Below the pieces are notes generated by a model. The model made no database searches, had not been told where the DNA came from, and saw nothing but the letters and a program-made list of their open reading frames with translations. From Rhodospirillales bacterium (GTDB lineage Bacteria; Pseudomonadota; Alphaproteobacteria; Acetobacterales; Acetobacteraceae), in the NCBI GenBank assembly GCA_903644035.1, contig CAHJXG010000080.1, positions 1-19,581 on the forward strand: DNA of 19,581 bases, written 5' to 3'. The position numbers were made by a program, and so were the translations under genes. Shown here piece after piece: positions 6,541 to 12,911 of this stretch. Numbering within the stretch: position 1 is the first letter of the stretch; every line of letters starts with the position of its first letter.

Positions 6541-7644
6541 CTAGACGGAGAACCTCTTTACGGCAGCCTCGTCCCACGCGATCCCTGCGCCCGGCCGGTC
6601 CGGGACGTGGATCGCGCCGTCGCGGACCGGGAACGGCTCCGCCAGGAACGGGTTGCCCCAGTCCCGCCACTCGAGCCAGTCGGCGCTCTCGCTCACCCGC
6701 AGCAGGTGGGCGGAGAACTCGGGGTAAAGATGGCTCGACAGCGGCAGGTTCGCAGCACCGGCGATGGCGGCGGCGCGGAGCCAACCCGTGACCCCGCCGA
6801 TGCGCATCAGGTCCGGCATGTAGCAATCGGCCGCGCCCGCCTGGACGGCACGGAGGAAGTCGCGCGGCCCGAAGATGTTCTCGCCGATCATGATGGGCGT
6901 TTTCAGCTCGTTCGCCAGGCGCGCGCAGCCGGCGTAGTCGTCGAACACGATCGGCTCCTCGAACCATTCCAACCCTTGGTCATCGAGCGCGTGCAGCAGG
7001 CGCAGCGCCGCCGTCAGCGACTGGCCCTGGTTGAAGTCGCTCATCAGGACGATGTCGCCGCCGACGGCCCGGCGCACCTCCGCAATCGCCTTCACGTCGT
7101 CGCGCACGTGGTCGCGGCCGAGCCGGATCTTGATCGCCTTGAAGTCGCCCTCCGCCACCAGCGACGCCGCCTCCTCCGCGATCCGCTCCAGCGGGATGAG
7201 CCACAGGCCATTGGTGTTGTAGGCGCGCACCGGACCGACCGTTCCGCCCAGCAGCACGGCCAGCGGGACGCCGGCCCCCTTGGCCAGCGCATCCCACATC
7301 GCCATGTCGATGCCGGCCATCGCAATCAACGGCGTGCCCTGCCGGCCGTTGAAATGCAGCGCGCGCATCGCCGCCTCGAAGCGGTCGAACGGCGCAATCG
7401 GCTTGCCGCGCTGATGCGTCGCCATGTCGTCGATCAGGGCAAGGATCGATTGTACGGCGCTCGCGCGGTACGGCTCGAGGTAGCCGTGGCCGACGATGCC
7501 CTCCGCCGTGACGACGTCGACCAGGATGAAGGGCCAGTGGCTGTACTCGCCGACCTTGCCGATGATCGGGCGGCGGAGCGGCACGCTCAGGACGCGCGTG
7601 TCGATCCTCTCAAGCGTGAGCCGGGGCATCGTCGGTGTGGTCAT
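6541..7644 (-). CDS. Mandelate racemase/muconate lactonizing enzyme family protein (enolase superfamily, KxR variant)
   Basis: This 367-residue enzyme has the two-domain enolase-superfamily layout, with an N-terminal capping domain to about residue 125 and then the barrel. Metal ligands line up with mandelate racemase: D203 (in MSDFNQ), E229 (WFEEP) and E255 (GEN). The His-Asp dyad is present as D278 (YMPDLMRIGGVTGW) and H305 (SSHLYPEFSAHL), and the electrophilic Glu is E325. The KxK motif is replaced: K172 is kept, but R174 (in FKAIKIRLG) stands where mandelate racemase has its second Lys. Abstraction of a proton alpha to a carboxylate is expected. Dehydration of a hydroxyacid or acid sugar is more likely than racemisation. 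The ATG at 7644 has GGAGAG upstream; longer starts add non-homologous sequence. It is divergent from the SDR operon. Confidence 0.88.
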   Translation of the reverse strand: MTTPTMPRLTLERIDTRVLSVPLRRPIIGKVGEYSHWPFILVDVVTAEGIVGHGYLEPYRASAVQSILALIDDMATHQRGKPIAPFDRFEAAMRALHFNGRQGTPLIAMAGIDMAMWDALAKGAGVPLAVLLGGTVGPVRAYNTNGLWLIPLERIAEEAASLVAEGDFKAIKIRLGRDHVRDDVKAIAEVRRAVGGDIVLMSDFNQGQSLTAALRLLHALDDQGLEWFEEPIVFDDYAGCARLANELKTPIMIGENIFGPRDFLRAVQAGAADCYMPDLMRIGGVTGWLRAAAIAGAANLPLSSHLYPEFSAHLLRVSESADWLEWRDWGNPFLAEPFPVRDGAIHVPDRPGAGIAWDEAAVKRFSV

Positions 7645-7821
7645 GCGTGCAACTCTCCTGCGGCCAAGTATGGACGACGTGACCGAGCGGCTGCAACGTG
7701 GCTTCGCGGCCCGTTTCACGCAGGCGGTGGCGGGGCAGCGGCGCCGAGGGCTGGTGGACGGACCCGGCACAACCCCGGAACCCAATTAAAGCCTGGGCGC
7801 TTACCGATGGGAGGCTTGACG

Positions 7822-8589
7822 ATGAGCACGCAGATGGATCTCACGGGTCGCACCGCCTTGGTCACGGGCGCGTCGAGCGGCCTGGGCCGGCACTTCGCCG
7901 GCGTGCTGTCCCGGGCCGGCGCCGCGGTGGCCCTTGCCGCCCGCCGGGTGGACAAGCTGGACGAGGTGGCCGCTTCCATCAGGTCCGAGGGCGGGCGCGC
8001 GGTGACCGTGAGGCTGGACGCCGGCGATGCCGCCTCGGTGCGTGCCGCGGTGGCGCAGGCCGGCGAACAGCTGGGCGGGCTTGATATCCTGGTCAACAAT
8101 GCCGGGACCACCGTGTCCCGGCCTTTGCTGGAGCTGACGGAAGCCGACTGGGACAGCGTGGTGGACGTGAACCTGAAGGGCTGCTTCCTGGTGGCGCAGG
8201 AGGCGGCGCGGGCGATGGTGCAGGGGGGCAAGGGCGGTTCAATCGTGAACGTCGCCTCCATCCTGGGGCTGCGGGTGGCCGCCCAGCTCGCTCCCTACGT
8301 GGCGTCCAAGGCCGGGCTGGTGCGGCTGAGCGAGGCGCTGGCGCTGGAACTCAGCCGGCACCGCATCCGGGTGAACGCGCTGTGCCCCGGCTACATCGAA
8401 ACCGACATCAACCAGGCCTTCTTCGCCACCCCGCCCGGCGAGGCGCTGATCAAGCGCATTCCGCAGCGGCGCCTGGGCCGGATGCAGGAACTGGACGGGC
8501 CGCTGCTGCTGCTGTGCTCGGACGCCGGGTCGTACATCACGGGGGCCACGCTGGCCGTGGATGGCGGCCACTTGGTGAACACGCTGTAG
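7822..8589 (+). CDS. SDR family NAD(P)-dependent oxidoreductase
   Basis: This 255-residue classical short-chain dehydrogenase has the expected motifs. TGASSGLG (15-22) is the nucleotide-binding turn, NNAG is at 92-95, and catalytic S146 (VASILG), Y159 and K163 (YVASK) are present. CPGYIETDI follows the active site, and the C-terminal TGATLAVDGG is typical. It would oxidise a hydroxyl or reduce a keto group using NAD(H) or NADP(H) in the cytoplasm. R41/R42 after the second strand suggest NADPH, weakly. The start has GGGAGG at 7809-7814, seven bases upstream. It is first in an operon with the acyl-CoA dehydrogenase and the kinase. Context suggests the substrate is a hydroxyacyl- or ketoacyl-CoA; LvaD of the levulinate pathway is an SDR in a comparable setting. 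Confidence 0.92.
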   Translation: MSTQMDLTGRTALVTGASSGLGRHFAGVLSRAGAAVALAARRVDKLDEVAASIRSEGGRAVTVRLDAGDAASVRAAVAQAGEQLGGLDILVNNAGTTVSRPLLELTEADWDSVVDVNLKGCFLVAQEAARAMVQGGKGGSIVNVASILGLRVAAQLAPYVASKAGLVRLSEALALELSRHRIRVNALCPGYIETDINQAFFATPPGEALIKRIPQRRLGRMQELDGPLLLLCSDAGSYITGATLAVDGGHLVNTL

Positions 8590-8643
8590 GACACGGCCCG
8601 TCCGACGGATGGACAGACGCGCAACCTTTCTCAAGGACGATCA

Positions 8644-9840
8644 ATGGTAACGAAGCCGCAGGAATCGGATGGCAGCCTCGCCGAGGGCCAGGCCATTTCG
8701 GAGCGCGTGGAGCGCTTCGTGCGCGAGGTGGTGATCCCCTATGAGAAGGACGGGCGGCGGGACGCCCATGGCCCGACCGATGCGCTGGCGCAGGAGTTGA
8801 AGCAAAAGGCGCGCGAACACGGGGTGCTCACGCCGCACATCCTCCCGGACGGCCGCCACCTCAGCCATCGGGAAACCGCCATCGTGCTGCGGGCCGCCGG
8901 GCTGTCCCCGCTCGGGCCGCTCGCGGTCAACGTCGCCGCGCCTGACGAGGGCAACATGTTCCTGCTGGGCCGGGTGGCGCAGCCGGAGCAGAAGCGCCGC
9001 TTCCTCGATCCGCTGGTCTCCGGCCGCGCGCGTTCGGCCTTCCTGATGACGGAGCCTGCGGCCGAGGGCGGCGCCGGGTCGGACCCGTCGATGATGCTGA
9101 CCACGGCGCGGCCGGACGGCAACCACTGGGTGGTGAACGGGCGCAAGGCCTTCATCACCGGCATCGCCGGCGCCTCGATCGGCATCATCATGGCGAAGTC
9201 GGAGGAAGGGGCCACCATGTTCCTCGTGGACCTGCCGATGGAGGGCATCCGCATCGAGCGCGTGCTGGACACCATCGACAGCTCCATGCCCGGCGGCCAC
9301 GCCGTCGTGGTGCTGGACAACGTGCGCATCCCGGCCGACCAGATGCTGGGGCAGAGCGGGGAAGGCTTCAAGTATGCCCAGGTGCGCCTGGCGCCGGCAC
9401 GCCTGACGCACTGCATGCGCTGGCTCGGCGCCGCGACCCGGGCGCAGGAGATCGCCACCGCCTATGCCGTGAAGCGCCACGCCTTCGGCAAGCCGTTGAT
9501 CGACCATGAAGGGGTGGGCTTCAAGCTGGCCGACAACCTGATCGAGCTGAAGCAGTGCGAGCTGATGATCGACTGGTGCGCCGGCGTGCTGGACTCCGGT
9601 CAGCCGGGCACGGTCGAGTCCTCGATGGCCAAGGTTTCGGTGTCCGAGGCGTTGTTCCGCATCGCCGACCGCTGCGTGCAGGTGATGGGCGGCACCGGCG
9701 TCACCGGCGACACGATCGTGGAGCAGGTGTTCCGGGAGGTCCGCGCCTTCCGCCTCTACGATGGGCCAACCGAGGTGCATCAGTGGTCGCTGGCCAAGAA
9801 GATCAAGCGCGACACGCTCGCGGCACTAGGCGACCGATGA
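8644..9840 (+). CDS. Acyl-CoA dehydrogenase family protein, ACAD10/11-like
   Basis: This 398-residue flavoprotein has the acyl-CoA dehydrogenase plan. The N-terminal helical domain is followed by the FAD-contacting beta domain (SAFLMTEPAAEGGAGSDPS near 125-150, then WVVNGRKAFITG), and then by the C-terminal helical domain (RHAFGKPLIDHEGV, then CVQVMGGTGVTGD). The catalytic-base region reads LYDGPTEVHQW, with Asp (D373) where medium-chain dehydrogenases have Glu in YEGT. The DGP.EVH pattern is that of the ACAD10/ACAD11 and LvaC group. The start follows AAGGA about eight bases upstream, and the stop overlaps the kinase start by four bases. The likely role is acting on a 4-phosphoacyl-CoA or a simple acyl-CoA. 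The first follows from the neighbouring kinase, the second is the family default. Confidence 0.92.
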   Translation: MVTKPQESDGSLAEGQAISERVERFVREVVIPYEKDGRRDAHGPTDALAQELKQKAREHGVLTPHILPDGRHLSHRETAIVLRAAGLSPLGPLAVNVAAPDEGNMFLLGRVAQPEQKRRFLDPLVSGRARSAFLMTEPAAEGGAGSDPSMMLTTARPDGNHWVVNGRKAFITGIAGASIGIIMAKSEEGATMFLVDLPMEGIRIERVLDTIDSSMPGGHAVVVLDNVRIPADQMLGQSGEGFKYAQVRLAPARLTHCMRWLGAATRAQEIATAYAVKRHAFGKPLIDHEGVGFKLADNLIELKQCELMIDWCAGVLDSGQPGTVESSMAKVSVSEALFRIADRCVQVMGGTGVTGDTIVEQVFREVRAFRLYDGPTEVHQWSLAKKIKRDTLAALGDR

Positions 9841-10856
9841 GCGCCGTGGAGTTCGACACGGCAGGGCTGGACGCCTTCCTGCGCGAGCGGATTCCCGGGC
9901 TGGCCGGCGCCATGCAGCTTGAGCGGATCGCCGGCGGGCAGTCCAACCCGACCTTCTTCGTGAGCTACCCCGGCCGCCGGATGGTGCTGCGCAAGAAGCC
10001 GCCGGGCCAGACCTTGCCCTCCGCCCACGCGGTGGACCGGGAGGCGAGGGTGCTGGCCGCGCTGGCCGGCAGCGCCGTCCCGGTGCCGCGCGTGCTGCTG
10101 TTCCACGCGGAACCCGAGGTGGTGGGCACGCCGTTCTACGTGATGGAGCGCGTCGAGGGCCGCGTGTTCGGCAGCAGCGACATGGAGGGCGCCCCGGCGT
10201 CGGACCGGCGCGCGATGGTGATGTCATATGCGCAGACGCTGGCCCGGCTGCATGACGTGGACTGGCAGGCGGCCGGGCTTGACGGGTTCGGCCGGCCCGG
10301 CGGCTACTTCGCCCGCCAGGTGGCGCGCTGGGGCAAGCAGTGGGAGGCGGAGCGGTTCCGCGACATCCCGGAGCTGGGCGAGCTGCGCGACATCCTGCTG
10401 GCGGCCCTGCCGCCGGATGACGGCGCCGCCTCGCTGGTGCACGGCGATTACCGCATCGGCAACATGATGTTCCACCCCACAGAGCCGCGCGTGGTCGCCG
10501 TGCTGGACTGGGAGCTGTCCACCATCGGCCATCCGATGGCCGACCTGGGGTTCAGCGTGATCTGCTGGCGCAGCCGCCCGGCCGAATACGGCGGGCTGCT
10601 CGGCCTCGACCTCCCGGCGCTCGGCATTCCGGAGGAGCCGGAGTACCTGGCGCACTACTACGCCAGCCGGCAAACGCCGGTGCGCCCGCTGGAGCCGTTC
10701 CACGTCGCGTTCTCGATGTTCCGTTTTGCCGTGATCTTCGAGGGCATCGCGGCGCGCGCGCGGGCGGGCACGGCGGCCGGGACGGATGCCGGCACGGTGG
10801 GTGACCTCTCCATCGCCTTCGCCCGCCACGGGCTGGACGCCATGAGGCGCCCCTGA
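9837..10856 (+). CDS. APH-fold phosphotransferase (ACAD10/11 N-domain / LvaA-like kinase)
   Basis: This 339-residue protein has the aminoglycoside-phosphotransferase/choline-kinase fold. Residues near 30-50 (AGGQSNPTFFVSY, then MVLRKKPPG) form the nucleotide loop and the ATP-binding Lys. LVHGDYRIGNMMF holds the catalytic D204. VLDWELSTIGHPMADLGF holds the metal-binding D224. This form of motifs is characteristic of the kinase domain fused to the dehydrogenase in eukaryotic ACAD10 and ACAD11, and of LvaA, which phosphorylates the 4-hydroxyl of 4-hydroxyvaleryl-CoA. It is not likely to confer antibiotic resistance. The ATGA overlap with the dehydrogenase gene shows translational coupling and supports a joint reaction. 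Confidence 0.9.
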   Translation: MSAVEFDTAGLDAFLRERIPGLAGAMQLERIAGGQSNPTFFVSYPGRRMVLRKKPPGQTLPSAHAVDREARVLAALAGSAVPVPRVLLFHAEPEVVGTPFYVMERVEGRVFGSSDMEGAPASDRRAMVMSYAQTLARLHDVDWQAAGLDGFGRPGGYFARQVARWGKQWEAERFRDIPELGELRDILLAALPPDDGAASLVHGDYRIGNMMFHPTEPRVVAVLDWELSTIGHPMADLGFSVICWRSRPAEYGGLLGLDLPALGIPEEPEYLAHYYASRQTPVRPLEPFHVAFSMFRFAVIFEGIAARARAGTAAGTDAGTVGDLSIAFARHGLDAMRRP

Positions 10857-10890
10857 CGAGGACGGGTCGGGCTGGCCCGGGCGCCGAACG

Positions 10891-10996
10891 CTAGAGCTTT
10901 TTCCGATCGAAGTGGATCGGAGAAAATCTCTAGCTCTTTGTTTTAACGAGCAACTTTGCCCGACCAAAAGAGCAGATTGGTCGGAGGTTGCTCTAG
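10891..10996. repeat. Composite intergenic palindrome between convergent genes
   Basis: Two hairpins sit in tandem. The first has arms CTAGAG (10891-10896) and CTCTAG (10928-10933), with inner TTTTCCGATC facing GATCGGAGAAAA. The second has CCGACCAA (10959-10966) facing TTGGTCGG (10977-10984), enclosed by GAGCAAC (10948-10954) and GTTGCTC (10987-10993). The outer ends CTAGAGC (10891-10897) and GCTCTAG (10990-10996) also pair, so the whole can refold into a three-way structure. The sequence, including TAGCTCTTTGTTTTAACGAG, resembles dispersed intergenic repeats I recall from alphaproteobacterial genomes. The right end covers the stop codon of the AEC gene. It may act as a bidirectional terminator. 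Confidence 0.75.
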
Positions 10997-11925
10997 CCGA
11001 GCCACGCGACCAGCGCCGATACGGTCGCGACTGACATCACATGGGAGGCCAGGATGGCGCCGGAGGTCACCCTCGCCTTGAGCCCGTAGAGCTTGGCGAT
11101 GGTGAACGGTCCCGATCCGATCGGCAGCGCGCTGAGCAGCACCGCCACATGCGCCTGAAAGGGCGGCAGCTGGAACACGGCGACGGCGAGCAGCGCGGTC
11201 ACGCCGGGCTGAACGATCAGCTTCAGCCCGACCAGCATGCTGACCGGGACGGCGTCGCGGCCCGTCACGCGCTCCTGGGCGAGGAACAGGCCGATGCAGA
11301 TCAGGGCGACCGGCGATGCCGCGCCGCCAAGCAGGCTCGCGAACCGCTCGACCGGGACCGGCAAGGGAAGCCCGGCCAGCCCGATGCCGAGCCCGGCCAA
11401 GGGGGCGAGCAGCAGCGGGTTGCGCAGCAGCGAAAGAAGCACCTTGCGGAGCGTGCGTCCGAAACTGGCAGTCCGCTGCAGGTCGAACTCGATCATCGCG
11501 ACGGCAGAAAGGAACAGCACGCAGGCCGTGAACAAGGTGGAGATGACGGCCATCGGCAGGCTGTCAGGCCCGAACACCAGCAGGCAGAGCGGGATGCCCA
11601 TGAAGCCGACATTGCTGTAGCTCGCGTCCAGCCCCTCGATGCTTGCGGTGGCGACATCTCCGCCCCGCCAGCGGCTGAGGATGAAGCCGAGGGCGAAGGT
11701 GACCACGATCCCGCCGCCGAACGCGAGGGCGAAGCCGCCCTGCCCGGCCTGGTCAGGGGTGATCCGCGACATCGCGACGAACATAAGCGCCGGCAGGGCA
11801 AGGTAGATCGCGAAGCGGTTGAGGCTGTCGGTCGCCTGCCGGTCGAACATGCCGGAGCGGCCACATGCCGCGCCGGTCAGGATCAGCGCGAACACCGGCA
11901 GCGCGGCGTCGAGAACGGGGCGCAT
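10993..11925 (-). CDS. AEC (auxin efflux carrier) family transporter
   Basis: This 310-residue polytopic membrane protein has about ten hydrophobic helices in two repeats. ALPVFALILTGAACGRSG at the N terminus, FAIYLALPALMFVAMS near residue 40, and DASYSNVGFMGIPL near residue 100 are typical of the family. The last is the conserved N.G.P crossover motif. The second repeat carries LLGGAASPVALICIGLFLA and SALPIGSGPFTIAKLYG. Characterised bacterial relatives move dicarboxylates such as malonate or malate, while plant PIN proteins move auxin, so the substrate here is probably a small organic acid. It ends inside a large palindrome, and its 5' end faces the divergent GntR regulator, which may control both sides of the intergenic region. 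Confidence 0.88.
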   Translation of the reverse strand: MRPVLDAALPVFALILTGAACGRSGMFDRQATDSLNRFAIYLALPALMFVAMSRITPDQAGQGGFALAFGGGIVVTFALGFILSRWRGGDVATASIEGLDASYSNVGFMGIPLCLLVFGPDSLPMAVISTLFTACVLFLSAVAMIEFDLQRTASFGRTLRKVLLSLLRNPLLLAPLAGLGIGLAGLPLPVPVERFASLLGGAASPVALICIGLFLAQERVTGRDAVPVSMLVGLKLIVQPGVTALLAVAVFQLPPFQAHVAVLLSALPIGSGPFTIAKLYGLKARVTSGAILASHVMSVATVSALVAWLG

Positions 11926-12065
11926 CGACTACCCCAGCCCCGGCACGCGCGGGCCGCGGCGCCCACCACGGGCGCTGAGCCAGCCTTGGGGGGTGTATCC
12001 ACCTCGGCATCGCCGCTGCTGGCCGGTCCAGGCGCTTTCATTCACCACGGTTGTCCTTACAGAGA

Positions 12066-12093
12066 TTGACATTGCTTCATCAATCCGTATTCT
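12066..12093 (+). promoter_or_regulatory. Sigma-70-type promoter for the GntR operon
   Basis: A perfect -35 TTGACA lies at 12066-12071, then 16 bases, then TATTCT at 12088-12093 (four of six matches to the -10 consensus). Initiation would fall near 12100, about 25 bases before the regulator start. The -10 element lies inside the left half of the palindrome described next. Confidence 0.6.
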
Positions 12094-12116
12094 GAACTCG
12101 GAATTCAGTATGCGGA
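12084..12116. promoter_or_regulatory. 33-bp imperfect palindrome, probable GntR operator
   Basis: The palindrome is centred on G12100. Thirteen of sixteen base pairs match across the dyad, failing only at offsets 3, 9 and 12. The core arms are CTGAA (12092-12096) and TTCAG (12104-12108), and the outer arms are TCCG and CGGA. It covers the -10 element and predicted initiation site and reaches the Shine-Dalgarno GGAAGG. Binding there would block transcription, so autorepression by the adjacent GntR protein is the natural reading. Confidence 0.6.
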
Positions 12117-12124
12117 AGGGCGCA

Positions 12125-12811
12125 ATGCTGCTCACCCCTCAACCCAGCCTGGTGGAACAGGCCTACGAGGCCCTGCTCGGCGAGATCGCCGACGGCACGC
12201 TTGCCTCCAACACCCACCTCGTCCAGGAACTCCTCGCCGAGCGTTACGGCGTGTCCCGCCAGCCGATCCAGCAGGCGCTGCTTCTGCTCAAGACCGATGG
12301 CCTGGTGCAGGATGCCGGCCGGCGCGGGCTGGTCGTGGCGCCGCTCGACATGCAGATGATGCGGGACCGCTACGAGGTGCGCGCCGCCCTCGATGCGCTC
12401 GCAGCCCCCCTCGCCGCAAGGCGCTGCGCCGCCTCGCCCGATGTGGCAGCGCGGACCCGGCACGAAGGCGAGCGCATCCTCGCCGCCGGCCTGTCCGCGG
12501 TGTCGGGCGGCGCGATCAAGGCCATGATCGCCCATGACGTCGCCTTCCACGCCTTCATCTATGGCGCCTCCGGCAACCCGGTGATCGGGCCGACCGCCGA
12601 AGTCCACTGGCGCTTCCTGCGGCGCGTGATGGGAGAGGTGCTGCGGCGGTCGGAGCCGCCCCACTCGATCTGGAGGCAGCACCGCGACATCCTGGACGCG
12701 ATCATCGCCGGAGACGCCGAGGCGGCCGAGGCGCGCACCCTGAACCATGTCCGCGGCGCCGCCGCACGGCTGGCCGCCACCGCCGGGTTCGGCACCGCGG
12801 AGCACCCATAG
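12125..12811 (+). CDS. GntR family transcriptional regulator, FCD (FadR C-terminal) subfamily
   Basis: This 228-residue protein has an N-terminal winged helix: SLVEQAYEALLGEIADGTL, then LLAERYGVSRQPIQQALLLLKTDGLV with the recognition helix near residues 43-57, and a wing at GRRGLVVAPL. The FCD ligand-binding domain follows. It shows YEVRAALDALAAPLAA, HDVAFHAFIYGASGNP, QHRDILDAIIAGD and NHVRGAA, which supply the Asp/His residues that bind a metal and the carboxylate effector in this subfamily. The start at 12125 has GGAAGGG six bases upstream; an ATG at 12110 lies within the operator and is less likely. It probably responds to an organic acid or its CoA ester handled by the downstream MFS, ligase and TPP enzyme. 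Confidence 0.9.
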   Translation: MLLTPQPSLVEQAYEALLGEIADGTLASNTHLVQELLAERYGVSRQPIQQALLLLKTDGLVQDAGRRGLVVAPLDMQMMRDRYEVRAALDALAAPLAARRCAASPDVAARTRHEGERILAAGLSAVSGGAIKAMIAHDVAFHAFIYGASGNPVIGPTAEVHWRFLRRVMGEVLRRSEPPHSIWRQHRDILDAIIAGDAEAAEARTLNHVRGAAARLAATAGFGTAEHP

Positions 12812-12911
12812 GAGCGAGCACACCCCACCACCTCGCGGCCATCGCGATCGACCTGACAGCCGCAACTGGCGCGCGGCCTCATAAGCGCCGGACAGTCTGG
12901 GAGGAAGCACC

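Noticed and set aside
7670..7789. Possible 39-codon small gene in the divergent intergenic region (starting MDDVTERLQRG)
   Set aside because: There is no ribosome site before the ATG, the second half is low complexity, and no family is recognised. It may be a leftover of a larger gene but cannot be supported.
9837..10856. Aminoglycoside resistance gene
   Set aside because: The APH fold is real. However, the HGDYRIGN and DWELSTIGHP forms, plus coupling to an acyl-CoA dehydrogenase, point to the ACAD10/11-LvaA group rather than drug-modifying enzymes.
12812..12911. Separate regulated promoter before the MFS gene
   Set aside because: The only notable symmetry is an 8-base ATCGCGAT palindrome. 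There is no match to the GntR dyad and no clear -35/-10 pair, so read-through from the regulator promoter is simpler.
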